Source: Sphaerimonospora sp050942215 (lineage in GTDB: Bacteria > Actinomycetota > Actinomycetes > Streptosporangiales > Streptosporangiaceae). Taken from it: DNA of 64,000 bases. The translations under genes were made by a program, and so were the position numbers. The number at the start of each line of letters is the position of its first letter. Position 1 is the first letter of the stretch. The stretch spans positions 4,464,001 to 4,528,000 of the forward strand of contig NZ_CP192056.1 of NCBI RefSeq assembly GCF_050942215.1, given 5' to 3'. Under the pieces are notes generated by a model. That model saw only the letters and a program-made list of their open reading frames with translations. It was not told where the DNA came from and ran no database searches. Below are positions 1 through 9,344 of the stretch, in pieces.

Positions 1-151
1 ACGCGCAGGTGGACTCGGCCACCCCCACCCGGGCGGCGAGCGCGGCGTTGGTCATCCGGCCGTCCTCCGCCAGCGCGGCGAGGATGGCCAGATCGGTGCC
101 GTCCAGGGCCGCCGGTGCTGGTTGCGGTTTCTTCGGCCGGCGGTCGGACAT
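1..151 (-). CDS. Lrp/AsnC-family transcriptional regulator, N-terminal part only
   Basis: About 50 codons read leftward from an ATG at 151-149 and run off the left edge. After a basic start (MSDRRPKKPQ) comes LDGTDLAILAALAEDGRMTN and then AALAARVGVAEST, the N-terminal winged-helix half of Lrp/AsnC proteins; the effector-binding RAM domain lies outside the window. It is divergent from the Cys/Met-metabolism enzyme at 250 across a gap of about 98 bp, the usual geometry for an Lrp protein controlling its neighbour and itself. That control is inferred from position only. Confidence 0.85.
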   Translation of the reverse strand, partial: MSDRRPKKPQPAPAALDGTDLAILAALAEDGRMTNAALAARVGVAESTCA

Positions 152-249
152 GACCCCCCTTTTCGCTGGATCTTCACCGATCCTGGCCGTCCACGCCGGT
201 TTTCACAAGTCCTATTGAAAATCACGGTGGATCCGCCCATTGTTCGGGC

Positions 250-1488
250 ATGATTTCACGTCGTCTGCGGATCGACTCCGTCGCCGTCCACGCCGGTCGC
301 GAGGATCTCGTGGAGCTCGGCGTCCACGCGCTTCCCATCGATCTCTCGTCCACCAATCCGCTGCCCGGCATCGAGACCGGCGGCCTCTCCTACGAGGCGA
401 TGGCCGGCGGAGGCGTGCCGCACGCGGAGGGCGGCGCCGTCTACGGACGCCTGTGGAACCCGACCGTGGCGAGGTTCGAGTCCGCGCTGGCGCGGATGGA
501 GCACACCGAGACCGCCGTGGCCTTCTCATCGGGGATGGCGGCGATGACCGCGGCGATCCTCGCGACGACGCGGGAGAGCGGCCGGGGTCACATCGTCGCG
601 GTCCGGCCCCTCTACGGCGGGACCGATCACCTGCTGGCCTCGGGGATGCTCGGCGCTGAGACGACGTTCTGTACGGCCGAAGGCGTCGCCGCCGCGCTCC
701 GCCCGGACACGGCGCTGGTCGTCCTGGAGACCCCGGCCAACCCGACACTCGAGCTGGTCGACATCGGCGCCGTCGTCGCGGCCGCCCGGGGTGTCCCCGT
801 TCTCGTGGACAACACGTTCGCCACCCCGATCCTGCAGAACCCGGCCGCTTTCGGCGCCTCGATGGTCCTGCACAGCGCGACCAAGTATCTCGGCGGGCAC
901 GGCGACGTCATCGCCGGCGTCATCGCCTGCGACCAGGAGACGGCCGCCGCGCTGCGCCGGGTCCGCGCCGTCACCGGGGCCCTGCTCCATCCGCTCGGCG
1001 CCTACCTCCTGCACCGCGGCCTCGCCACGCTCCCGATCCGGGTACGCGCGCAGCAGGAGAACGCCCGGCGCGTCGCGGCGTGGCTGAGCACCCACCCGAG
1101 CGTCTCCCGGGTCCACTATCCCGAGCTCGGCGGCGACCCCGGCGGGCTGCTCGGCCGGCAGATGAAGGGCCCCGGGGCGATGATCTCGGTGGAGCTCCGC
1201 GGCGGCCTCGACCAGGCCGGGCGCCTCACCTCGGGGGTCGGCCTGTTCACCCACGCGGTGTCCCTCGGCGGGGTCGACTCGCTGATCCAGCATCCCGCGG
1301 CGCTGACGCATCGGCCCGTCGCGGCCGAGGCGCGTCCGTCTCCCGGCCTGGTGCGGCTCTCCATCGGGCTGGAGGACCCCGAGGACCTGATCGCCGACCT
1401 CGACCAGGCCCTGCACCGGCCCCTCGGCCAGGCGCGTGATCGGGACCCCGCCCCGGCTCCCGTACGCGCGGGCGCCGCGCATGCGTGA
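250..1488 (+). CDS. PLP-dependent cystathionine gamma-synthase/gamma-lyase family enzyme
   Basis: A 412-residue Cys/Met-metabolism fold-type I PLP enzyme acting in gamma-replacement or gamma-elimination of sulfur amino acids in the cytosol. The Schiff-base lysine is Lys212 in SATKYLGGHGD, and Tyr122 in RPLYGGT is the conserved cofactor-stacking tyrosine. The residue after YG is Gly, where classical methionine gamma-lyases have Cys, so cystathionine gamma-lyase or synthase is more likely than methionine gamma-lyase; substrate cannot be fixed from sequence. The C-terminal ~18 residues (Ala/Pro/Arg-rich) extend past the family core. A divergent Lrp-type gene suggests amino-acid-responsive control. 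The stop lies only 8 bp from the convergent peroxiredoxin stop. Confidence 0.9.
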   Translation: MISRRLRIDSVAVHAGREDLVELGVHALPIDLSSTNPLPGIETGGLSYEAMAGGGVPHAEGGAVYGRLWNPTVARFESALARMEHTETAVAFSSGMAAMTAAILATTRESGRGHIVAVRPLYGGTDHLLASGMLGAETTFCTAEGVAAALRPDTALVVLETPANPTLELVDIGAVVAAARGVPVLVDNTFATPILQNPAAFGASMVLHSATKYLGGHGDVIAGVIACDQETAAALRRVRAVTGALLHPLGAYLLHRGLATLPIRVRAQQENARRVAAWLSTHPSVSRVHYPELGGDPGGLLGRQMKGPGAMISVELRGGLDQAGRLTSGVGLFTHAVSLGGVDSLIQHPAALTHRPVAAEARPSPGLVRLSIGLEDPEDLIADLDQALHRPLGQARDRDPAPAPVRAGAAHA

Positions 1489-1496
1489 CGGGCCGC

Positions 1497-2159
1497 TCAG
1501 ACGGGACGGCCGGGGACCTTGGCGAGATACCAGTCGGTGAGCTCGACGCTGTCGTCGGCGAGGCGGGCCTCGACCTCGGACTGGGTCCGCGGCGCACCGA
1601 GGAGCACGTCGTCGCCCGGCTGCCAGTTGGCCGGGCAGGCGACCCCGTCCCGGTCCGCCGTCTGCAACGCGTCCACCAATCTGAGGATCTCCGGGACCAT
1701 CCGGCCCGCGTTCATCGGGTAGTAGAGCATGGCGCGGACCACGGAATTCGGGTCGATCACGAAAACGGCCCGGATCGTCGCGGTCCGCGAGGTGTTCGGA
1801 TGGAGCATGCCGTACGCCCGGGAGACCCTGGCGTCGATGTCCGCGATGATCGGGAACGTGATGTCGATGCCGAGTCTTTCCTTGATGTTGCGTATCCAGG
1901 CGAGATGACTGTGCACCGAGTCGATCGAGTTGCCCAGCAGCGACACGTTCCGCTCGGCGAAATCGTCGGCGAGATCGACGAAGGCGGCGAACTCGGTGGT
2001 GCACACGGGGGTGAAGTCCGCGGGATGGCTGAAAAGCACCAGCCAGCAGCCGGCGTAGTCGCTGAGCCGGACCGGCCCGTGGGTGGTCTCGGCCTCGAAG
2101 TCCGGAGCCCGGTCGCCGATCAGCGGCAGCCTGGTGACCTGCTCTGTCACGGCATCCAT
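1497..2159 (-). CDS. Peroxiredoxin, 1-Cys (Prx6/AhpC-TSA) type
   Basis: A 220-residue thiol peroxidase that reduces peroxides in the cytosol. The peroxidatic cysteine is Cys53 in HPADFTPVCTTE. The C-terminal CPANWQPGDD block (about 175-184) is the hallmark of the Prx6-like subfamily. Cys38 and Cys175 are additional cysteines, but there is no standard C-terminal resolving-Cys motif, so a 1-Cys mechanism is likely. The ATG at 2159 is preceded by GAGGAGCG. With the catalase at 2854 it forms a small peroxide-defence neighbourhood, although the two are on opposite strands and not an operon. Confidence 0.93.
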   Translation of the reverse strand: MDAVTEQVTRLPLIGDRAPDFEAETTHGPVRLSDYAGCWLVLFSHPADFTPVCTTEFAAFVDLADDFAERNVSLLGNSIDSVHSHLAWIRNIKERLGIDITFPIIADIDARVSRAYGMLHPNTSRTATIRAVFVIDPNSVVRAMLYYPMNAGRMVPEILRLVDALQTADRDGVACPANWQPGDDVLLGAPRTQSEVEARLADDSVELTDWYLAKVPGRPV

Positions 2160-2367
2160 GATTGCGCTCCTCGCGGTGGTGGGTCTCGGCGGAAAGCAGG
2201 GCCGGGTGGCGAAGCTCAGTGATCACGCCCGGACCGGCGTCCCCTCGCCGGCCCTCGAACGCGCTCTGCCCACCCTTGGCATTTTCCGGCACTTGACCGG
2301 ACATTCCACCCAGGCGGCAAGTTTTGTCAAGACTCGTGATGGGAGGCCGGTCGGCGACACTGGGGTC

Positions 2368-2724
2368 ATGGCGGCACCCGAGGGAGCCGAGTTCGTCCGG
2401 CGGCGGCCCGCGCCCGCGCCGCGCCCGCTGATCACCTGGTACATCGGCTATCGCGAGGCGGGCGTGCCGCCGCGGCTGCACCGCGGGCTGCCCTCGCCGC
2501 ACCTGACTGTGGTCATCACATTGCACGATCCACTCGTCCTCGCCGCGGGCGCCTACGTCGTCACCGACGACCCAGACGGGATCTTCGCCAGGGCGACCGC
2601 GGCGGGAGCGGCGGTCGTCAGGGAACCTGCGGACACCGACTACGGCTCCCGCGACTTCGTCGTACGCGATCCGGAGGGCAACCACTGGTCGTTCGGCACC
2701 TACCGCGGCGAGCCACGCGGGTGA
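2368..2724 (+). pseudogene. In-frame remnant fusing an AraC-regulator N terminus to a VOC (glyoxalase-like) C terminus
   Basis: A 118-codon frame with two unrelated halves. Residues ~8-52 (LITWYIGYREAG, HRGLPSPHLTVVITL) match the N-terminal sensory domain of one AraC-regulator group. Residues ~56-118 (GAYVVTDDPDGIF, DYGSRDFVVRDPEG, NHWSFGTYRGEP) match the C-terminal half of PhnB-like VOC proteins. The AraC helix-turn-helix and the first VOC module are both missing. AraC and VOC genes of these types are often neighbours in actinomycetes, so a deletion joining them is the simplest explanation (inference). The frame stays open across the junction, so a small protein may still be made, but neither parent activity is likely. 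Confidence 0.65.
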
Positions 2725-2853
2725 CCACGGACGATCAGCGAAGCGTTCCGAAACTTGAATGATTGAGCCGAATAGCCGATCAGAAAACGGATAAGGGGTC
2801 GTAAAACACAACCAATCACCCTAAACGATCACAACAGGAGAGGAGCGGTCCTG

Positions 2854-4512
2854 ATGACCTCGAGCATGGGACCGCGGCCTGGGGACGAGCGTCCGACGTT
2901 GACGAATCGCCAGGGGCACCCGGTCTACGACAACCAGAACCAGCGCACCGTCGGCCCAAGGGGTCCCGCGACGTTGGAGAACTACCAGTTCCTGGAGAAG
3001 ATCAGTCACTTCGACCGGGAGCGCATCCCGGAACGGGTCGTGCACGCGCGTGGCACGACGGCCTTCGGGTTCTTCGAGACGTACGGCAGGTGGGGCGACG
3101 AGCCGATCTCCCGGTTCACCCGCGCCGGCCTCCTGCAGGAGGCCGGTCACAGGACCGACGTCGCCGTACGGTTCTCCACCGTCATCGGCGGACGGGAGTC
3201 CTCCGAGAGCGCCCGCGACCCGCGCGGGTTCGCGGTGAAGTTCTACACCGAGGCCGGCAACTGGGATCTCGTGGGCAACGACCTGGCGGTGTTCTTCATC
3301 CGGGACGCCATCAAGTTCCCCGACCTGATCCACGCGTTCAAGCCCGATCCGGTCACCTTCCGTCAGGAGCCCGGCCGGATCTTCGACTTCATCTCGCAGA
3401 TGCCCGAGAGCCTGCACATGATCGTGAACCTGTTCAGCCCCCGGGGCATCCCCGCCGGCTACCGGTACATGCAGGGGTTCGGCGTCAACACCTACCGGTG
3501 GGTGAACGCCCGGGGCGAGACCCTGCTGGTGAAGTATCACTGGATGCCCAAGCAGGGCGTGCGCAGCATGACCGCCGAGGACGCCGCCCGGGTGCAGGCC
3601 CACGACCTGGGACACGCCACCAGGGACCTGTACGCGGCGATCGAGCGGGGTGACCACCCGGAGTGGGAGCTGCTCGTTCAGATGATGAGCGACGACGAGC
3701 ATCCCGAGCTGGACTTCGACCCGCTGGACGACACGAAGGTCTGGCCGGAGAACGACTTCCCGGCGCTGCCCGTCGGGCGGATGGTGCTCGACCGCACGCT
3801 GAGCGACAACTTCGCGGACAACGAGCAGATCGCGTTCGGCACCGGCGTCCTCGTCGACGGGCTGGACTTCTCCGAGGACAAGATGCTGGTCGGGCGGACC
3901 TTCTCCTACAGCGACACCCAGCGCTATCGCGTGGGGCCCAACTATCTGCAGCTGCCGGTCAACCAGGCCAGGAACGCGGAGGTGCGCACCAACCAGCGGG
4001 ACGCGCCGATGACCTACTACATCGACCGGGCCGGGGACGACCCGCACGTCAACTACGAGCCGTCGCTCACCGGCGGGCTCCGGGAGGCGGACAGCTCCGT
4101 GCCTCTCGAGTACGGGCCTGTCATCTCCGGGCGGCTCACCCGCGGCCGCATCCCGCGTACCAACGACTACAAGCAGCCGGGCCAGCGTTACCTGCTCATG
4201 GAGCAGTGGGAGCGCGACGACCTGGTGGAGAACCTCGCCACAGCGCTGTCGCGGTGTACCCGGCCGGTCGCCGAGCGCATGGTCTGGCATCTGCTGCTGG
4301 TCGAGGACGATCTCGGGCTGCGCGTCGGCGAGGGCGTCGGCATCACGCCGGGCGACGTCGGGCATCTCGGCCCGCTCCCGGACCAGAACCTGACCGAGGA
4401 GGACCGGCTGCGACTCGCCAATCTCGGCAAGAACGGCCCGCGCGACGTCACGGGACTCAAGATGACCCACTGCGTCCCCAACGAGCGGGCGATGCCGGCC
4501 GGAAACCGCTAA
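2854..4512 (+). CDS. katA: Monofunctional haem catalase
   Basis: A 552-residue catalase converting hydrogen peroxide to water and oxygen. The distal histidine is His64 in RVVHARGTTAFG, the distal asparagine is about Asn142 in WDLVGNDLAVFFIRD, and the proximal haem-ligand tyrosine is about Tyr352 in RTFSYSDTQRY. Length fits small to mid-size clade catalases; there is no large-subunit C-terminal flavodoxin-like domain. The ATG at 2854 follows an AGGAGAGGAGC ribosome site. The 129 bp upstream is visibly AT-richer than surrounding DNA and probably holds the promoter; I found no adjacent Fur-type regulator. The symbol is generic; the exact paralogue is not determined. Confidence 0.95.
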   Translation: MTSSMGPRPGDERPTLTNRQGHPVYDNQNQRTVGPRGPATLENYQFLEKISHFDRERIPERVVHARGTTAFGFFETYGRWGDEPISRFTRAGLLQEAGHRTDVAVRFSTVIGGRESSESARDPRGFAVKFYTEAGNWDLVGNDLAVFFIRDAIKFPDLIHAFKPDPVTFRQEPGRIFDFISQMPESLHMIVNLFSPRGIPAGYRYMQGFGVNTYRWVNARGETLLVKYHWMPKQGVRSMTAEDAARVQAHDLGHATRDLYAAIERGDHPEWELLVQMMSDDEHPELDFDPLDDTKVWPENDFPALPVGRMVLDRTLSDNFADNEQIAFGTGVLVDGLDFSEDKMLVGRTFSYSDTQRYRVGPNYLQLPVNQARNAEVRTNQRDAPMTYYIDRAGDDPHVNYEPSLTGGLREADSSVPLEYGPVISGRLTRGRIPRTNDYKQPGQRYLLMEQWERDDLVENLATALSRCTRPVAERMVWHLLLVEDDLGLRVGEGVGITPGDVGHLGPLPDQNLTEEDRLRLANLGKNGPRDVTGLKMTHCVPNERAMPAGNR

Positions 4513-4552
4513 CCTACGCGGGACGGTCGAACTTGTTGGGGAGTGTGCGGTT

Positions 4553-5701
4553 ATGCGCGTTGTGGATGCCTTCCGGGATGCCTACGACGGCGAACCCACC
4601 GGCATCTGGCACGCGCCCGGCAGGGTCAACCTGATCGGCGAGCACACCGACTACAACGACGGCTTCGTCCTGCCGTTCGCGGTGCCGTGGGGCGTCACAC
4701 TGGCGGCCCGCCCGCGTACGGACGGGGTCGTACGGCTCTCGTCCCTGCAGGAGCCGGGGGACGCCCAGGTCCTCGGCGATCTCGGCGCCGGCCTCGAAGG
4801 GGCCCGCGGGTGGGCCCGCTACCCGGCCGGGGTGTTCTGGGTCATGGCCGGCACGGGCCTGCCCGTCGGCGGCGCCGACATCGTGGTCGACGGTGACGTC
4901 CCGCGCGGCGCCGGCCTGTCGTCGAGCGCCGCGCTGGAGGTCGCCACCGCGCTCGCCCTCGACGGCCTGTACGGCCTGGGCCTGGCGGAATCGGACGCCG
5001 GGCGGATGGAGCTGGCCGGGATCGGGCGGCGGGCGGAGAACGACTTCGTCGGCATGCCGTGCGGGATCATGGACCAGGCGGCCTCGGCACTCGGACGGGA
5101 GGGGCACGCACTGTTCCTCGACTGCCGGTCGCTGGCGAGCCGGCCGATCCCGCTCGACCTGGCGGCGCACGGCCTTCGGCTGCTGATCATCAACACCGGG
5201 GTGCACCACGAGCTGGCCGACGGGCAGTACGCCAGACGCCGGCAGGAGTGCGAGAACGCCGCCAAGCGCCTGGGCGTGACCGCGCTGCGTGACGTCACCG
5301 ATCTCGCCGCGGCGCTGAGCGAGCTGACCGGGACGGAACGCGCCAGGACGCAGCACGTCGTGACCGAGAACCACCGGGTGGAGGCGGTGATCGGGCTGCT
5401 GCGCGCGGGTGCGGTATCGGAGATCGGCGCGCTGCTGAACGCCTCGCACCTGTCGCTGCGCGACCAGTTCGAGGTGTCGTGCCCGGAGCTCGACGTGGCC
5501 GTGGAGGCGGCGATCAGGGGCGGGGCCCGGGGAGCCAGGATGACCGGCGGCGGCTTCGGCGGGTCGGCCATCGCCCTCGTCGCCGAGGACCGCGTCGACC
5601 AGGTCAGGGACCAGGTGGGGCGGGCCTACGCCGAGCGCGGCTGGGCGGCGCCGACGTTCTTCACCGCGACACCCGCCGCCGGTGCCCGCCGTCTCGCCTG
5701 A
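4553..5701 (+). CDS. galK: Galactokinase
   Basis: A 382-residue GHMP kinase that phosphorylates galactose at C1 with ATP (Leloir pathway). Signature 1 is GRVNLIGEHTDYN at 23-35, the ATP-binding motif PRGAGLSSSAALE is at 117-129, the catalytic aspartate is Asp174 in CGIMDQAAS, and motif 3 is TGGGFGG at 331-337. The ATG at 4553 follows a GGGGAGTG ribosome site. No galT or galE is adjacent, so it stands apart from the rest of the pathway here. It is followed by the shared hairpin that ends the tRNA transcript from the other side. Confidence 0.95.
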   Translation: MRVVDAFRDAYDGEPTGIWHAPGRVNLIGEHTDYNDGFVLPFAVPWGVTLAARPRTDGVVRLSSLQEPGDAQVLGDLGAGLEGARGWARYPAGVFWVMAGTGLPVGGADIVVDGDVPRGAGLSSSAALEVATALALDGLYGLGLAESDAGRMELAGIGRRAENDFVGMPCGIMDQAASALGREGHALFLDCRSLASRPIPLDLAAHGLRLLIINTGVHHELADGQYARRRQECENAAKRLGVTALRDVTDLAAALSELTGTERARTQHVVTENHRVEAVIGLLRAGAVSEIGALLNASHLSLRDQFEVSCPELDVAVEAAIRGGARGARMTGGGFGGSAIALVAEDRVDQVRDQVGRAYAERGWAAPTFFTATPAAGARRLA

Positions 5702-5752
5702 CGGACGACGGGCCGGCGACGCGCCCCGGCCGGAAAACGGCCGGAAAAGCGA

Positions 5753-5777
5753 AACCCCCGCCCGATGGGCGGGGGTT
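5753..5777 (-). terminator. Rho-independent terminator of tRNA-Asn (possibly bidirectional with galK)
   Basis: A perfect 11-bp stem AACCCCCGCCC / GGGCGGGGGTT with a 3-nt loop sits 5 bp beyond the 3' end of the tRNA. Read leftward it is followed by TTTCGCTTTT, a U-rich tract. It also lies 51 bp after the galK stop and could stop that transcript. Confidence 0.75.
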
Positions 5778-5782
5778 CATCG

Positions 5783-5855
5783 CTCCCGCGATAGGACTCG
5801 AACCTATAACCTGCCGGTTAACAGCCGGCTGCTCTGCCGGTTGAGCTACACGGGA
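5783..5855 (-). tRNA. tRNA-Asn (anticodon GTT)
   Basis: A 73-nt cloverleaf on the minus strand. The acceptor stem is TCCCGTG paired with CGCGGGA (one G-T wobble) followed by discriminator G; the D stem is GCTC/GAGC; the anticodon stem is GCCGG/CCGGC with loop CTGTTAA (anticodon GTT); and the T arm carries GGTTCGAGTCC. CCA is not encoded. The gene is monocistronic, with its own promoter to the right and hairpin terminator to the left. Confidence 0.97.
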
Positions 5856-5930
5856 TCGTGCTGCGCTGCCGACCGCCCCGAAGGAGCGATCCCGTTCCGG
5901 CCTTTCGGCCTTCCCGTGCGGCGCAGAACT

Positions 5931-5961
5931 AGATTAGCGCACTCGGGGGGGTGTCTGTCAC
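5931..5961 (-). promoter_or_regulatory. Probable promoter of tRNA-Asn
   Basis: On the minus strand a -10-like TAATCT (5936-5931) lies 18 bp after TGACAG (5960-5955), or 19 bp after GTGACA. The -10 is about 75 bp before the tRNA 5' end, which leaves a processed leader containing a short hairpin (GGAAGGCC / GGCCTTTC). Confidence 0.45.
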
Positions 5962-6029
5962 ATTGATTGCTGTTGGATAGTCGCGAGCCCTCGGGGTAGA
6001 AGGGCGGCACACGAGCGCGGAGGTGGAAG

Positions 6030-6335
6030 ATGCGGTACAAGATGATGTTCGCCGCCGGGCTGACCGTCGGTTACGTCCTCGGCACGCGGGCCGGTCGCGA
6101 GCGCTATGAGCAGATCAAGCGCATGGCGCAGCGGGTGGCGGACAGCCCGACCGTGCAGGAGGCGGCCGGATTGGTGGGCGCGCAGGCGGCGAAGATGGTG
6201 GACCGGGTGCCCTTCCTGCGCAGGCATGACCCGTGGGAGACCGAGCGGATCGGCGTCGCCACGGGCTGGCCCGGCACCGGGCCGGATTCCACCGCCGGGG
6301 CCGGCCACACCACCGGGGCCGACAGGACCACCTGA
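6030..6335 (+). CDS. Small YtxH-like membrane-associated protein
   Basis: A 101-residue protein beginning MRYKMMFAAGLTVGYVLGTRAGRERYEQI split by a short glycine-rich hydrophobic segment (about 6-18), the arrangement of YtxH-like proteins. An amphipathic helix (about 25-60) with Arg/Lys/Glu follows, then a Gly/Thr-rich tail. The ATG at 6030 has the ribosome site GGAGGTGGAAG. The function of this family in actinomycetes is not established. It is isolated between the tRNA and a leftward operon, with which it converges. Confidence 0.75.
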   Translation: MRYKMMFAAGLTVGYVLGTRAGRERYEQIKRMAQRVADSPTVQEAAGLVGAQAAKMVDRVPFLRRHDPWETERIGVATGWPGTGPDSTAGAGHTTGADRTT

Positions 6336-6391
6336 CCCGTCCGGCCGCCCGTCCCTCCGGAGCGCGAACCCCGCCGACCGGCCTTCCGCGG

Positions 6392-6901
6392 TCAGATGCC
6401 CAGGCTGTTGCGCACATCCTCCAAGGCCAGCTCCGTCAGGGCGCGCAGTCCCGGGTCCGCCGGGTCCAGCCCGGGATCGAAGACGAAATCCCAGCGCGGC
6501 GTGTCGCGGCCGGGAATCCTGCGTGCGACGAGCCGCACTCCCCCGCGCGCGTCGAGGGGGACGTGCCTGCTCGCCAGGATCGTCGCGGTCACCCGTTCGC
6601 GGATCACCTCGGGCAGCGTGCCCGGCTCCGGCAGCCGCACCATGTGGACCGCGCCGTCGGTCATGGTGATCTCCGCTGCGCCCGCCTCGTCCCAGGACGC
6701 CCGGTCCATCAGATGCCAGGGCAGGCGCGTGCCCCCGGGCAGATGCAGCGCCACGGTGGTGGCCACGACATGACCGCCGTCGGCCGCCGGGGCATGACTG
6801 ATCACACGTTCGCCCGGCTCGACGGGCAGTGCCGTACGGACCTCCCGCGGCAGGCGGCGGAGACCGAAGATGGAGCGCAGAGAGCCAGCCAAGCAGAACA
6901 C
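6392..6901 (-). CDS. Conserved hypothetical actinobacterial protein
   Basis: About 169 residues. The frame is well conserved in character from LRSIFGLRRLPREVRTALP onward: residues then run through ERVISHAPAADGGHVVATTVALHLPGG split over a predicted beta-rich domain, and end ALEDVRNSLGI. I recognise it only as a widespread uncharacterised actinobacterial protein and assign no function. The start is uncertain: GTG 6901 and TTG 6892 are both possible and neither has a clear ribosome site. It lies 32 bp downstream of the thioesterase gene on the same strand, so the two may be co-transcribed. Confidence 0.6.
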   Translation of the reverse strand: MFCLAGSLRSIFGLRRLPREVRTALPVEPGERVISHAPAADGGHVVATTVALHLPGGTRLPWHLMDRASWDEAGAAEITMTDGAVHMVRLPEPGTLPEVIRERVTATILASRHVPLDARGGVRLVARRIPGRDTPRWDFVFDPGLDPADPGLRALTELALEDVRNSLGI

Positions 6902-6933
6902 CGCCCAAGACGACGACCGTTGCCAACGGCAGG

Positions 6934-7722
6934 CTAACCCGAAGCCGGGGCCGGAGACGAAGCGAGCTCTGCCACACCCGCCGTGATCGCCTTCACCACC
7001 GAGGCCCGCTCGGGGACGAGATAGAAGTGGTCGCCGGGGAAGGCGGTCAGCGTGAAGCCGGACGACGTCCAGGCCGACCAGTCCCGCGCCTCGTCCTCGG
7101 CGACCTCCGGGTCGCGATCGCCGTAGAACGCGAGCAGCGGCGCCGGCAGCGGTGCGGCCGGGCCGGGCCGATAGGTCTCGGCGACCTCGTAGTCGGCGCG
7201 TAGCGCGGGTAGCGACAGGTGCCGCAGCAGGGCGCTGCCGAGCAAGTCCTCCTGGGTGCCGCCGAGCCTGCCGGTCTCCGCCCACAGCGTGTCGTCGTCG
7301 GCCAGGTGCACGGTGGTGGCGCGCAGCCGGTGCGGCGCCGGCCGCCCCGAGACCACGAGCGCGGCCGGTCCCGTCCCGCCTGCGGCCAGGCGGCGGGCGA
7401 CCTCGTGCGCCACCGAGGCACCCAGGCTGTGGCCGAACAGCACGACCGGCCCCTGCCGGGCCAGCGGTGCCACGGCGAGCGCGGCGCGGTCGGCCATCTC
7501 GGTCATCCGCCGGACCAGCGGCTCGGAGGCGCGGTCCATGCGGCCGGGATACTGGACGGCGAGCAGCTCGACATGGCCGGCCAGGAGGGACGCCCACGGC
7601 CGGAAGAAGGCGGCGTTGCCCCCCGCGTGCGGGAAGCAGATCAGCCGCACGGTGGCGCGGGGCCTGGGCGAATAGCCGCGCAGCCAGTCGTGGCCGGTCG
7701 CCGGGCCCATCTCGGTCTTCAT
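6934..7722 (-). CDS. Type II thioesterase (GrsT-like alpha/beta hydrolase)
   Basis: A 262-residue TEII of the kind that removes misprimed acyl groups from carrier proteins of non-ribosomal peptide or polyketide synthases. N-terminal VRLICFPHAGGNAAFF, the nucleophile elbow LFGHSLGAS, the Asp region FYGDRDPEVAED and the C-terminal His in FPGDHFYLV are all present, so the catalytic triad looks intact. The ATG (7722-7720) overlaps the stop of a short upstream frame (TGATG) and follows GAGGAGG. No synthase, carrier protein or other biosynthetic gene occurs anywhere in the window, so this is an orphan TEII. Confidence 0.9.
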   Translation of the reverse strand: MKTEMGPATGHDWLRGYSPRPRATVRLICFPHAGGNAAFFRPWASLLAGHVELLAVQYPGRMDRASEPLVRRMTEMADRAALAVAPLARQGPVVLFGHSLGASVAHEVARRLAAGGTGPAALVVSGRPAPHRLRATTVHLADDDTLWAETGRLGGTQEDLLGSALLRHLSLPALRADYEVAETYRPGPAAPLPAPLLAFYGDRDPEVAEDEARDWSAWTSSGFTLTAFPGDHFYLVPERASVVKAITAGVAELASSPAPASG

Positions 7723-7951
7723 CACGTGGTGCCCTCCTCGTCCACCTCGTCCGGATCTCCGTCGAACACCTCCGCCGCGGTGACCACCCGGCCGCCCATC
7801 GCGGATCGAGCATGTCGGCCAGGTACGGCACGACGGCGGGCGTCCCGCCGCGCGGACCCCCTTTCCCGTCCTCCGCGCCATGGGACGGCACCGCCTCGAC
7901 GCCGGGACGCGGGCCGGCCGCCACGATGGCACGTCGCGGGTTCCTGGTCAC
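7722..7951 (-). pseudogene. Possible frameshifted short coding region translationally coupled to the thioesterase
   Basis: Reading leftward from a GTG at 7951 (preceded by GAGGTGGCCG) a frame with GC-rich third positions runs about 50 codons to a segment reading VVPYLADMLDPR. Coding-like composition then continues in another frame from ATGGGCGGCCGG through RVVTAAEVFDGDPDEVDE to a TGA that overlaps the thioesterase ATG. A one-base change would join them into a protein of about 76 residues. It matches nothing I recognise. It may instead be non-coding; the rest of the gap up to 8040 shows nothing further. Confidence 0.3.
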
Positions 7952-8040
7952 CGGCCACCTCGTTTCCCGGTCCTCATCCGGCGGAACCGAGAAACGATCG
8001 GGCGTCGGCCCGGGTCCATGCCGTCGAGCCGTCCGAGCGA

Positions 8041-9186
<1,146 letters not shown>

Positions 9187-9344
9187 CGATGCACCCACGC
9201 AACACAGTGTGCGGTATGGGCACAGGAAAATGGCAGGCCTATTTTTGTCACTCAAGGTAAGACAGTGAACAATATCGAATCGATATCAGAGATATGTTTG
9301 GCGGCGGGGAGAACTGGAAATGGTCCTTAATTCCGGTCTAACCC

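Noticed and set aside
526..2811. Long open frame on the minus strand (761 codons) opposite the Cys/Met enzyme and peroxiredoxin
   Set aside because: It is a GC-rich shadow: it crosses clearly identified genes on both strands and its translation is Arg/Gly/Pro-rich with no domain.
7722..7951. RiPP (peptide natural product) precursor before the thioesterase
   Set aside because: No Cys/Ser/Thr-rich core, no leader motif and no modifying enzyme nearby; a frameshifted fragment is simpler.
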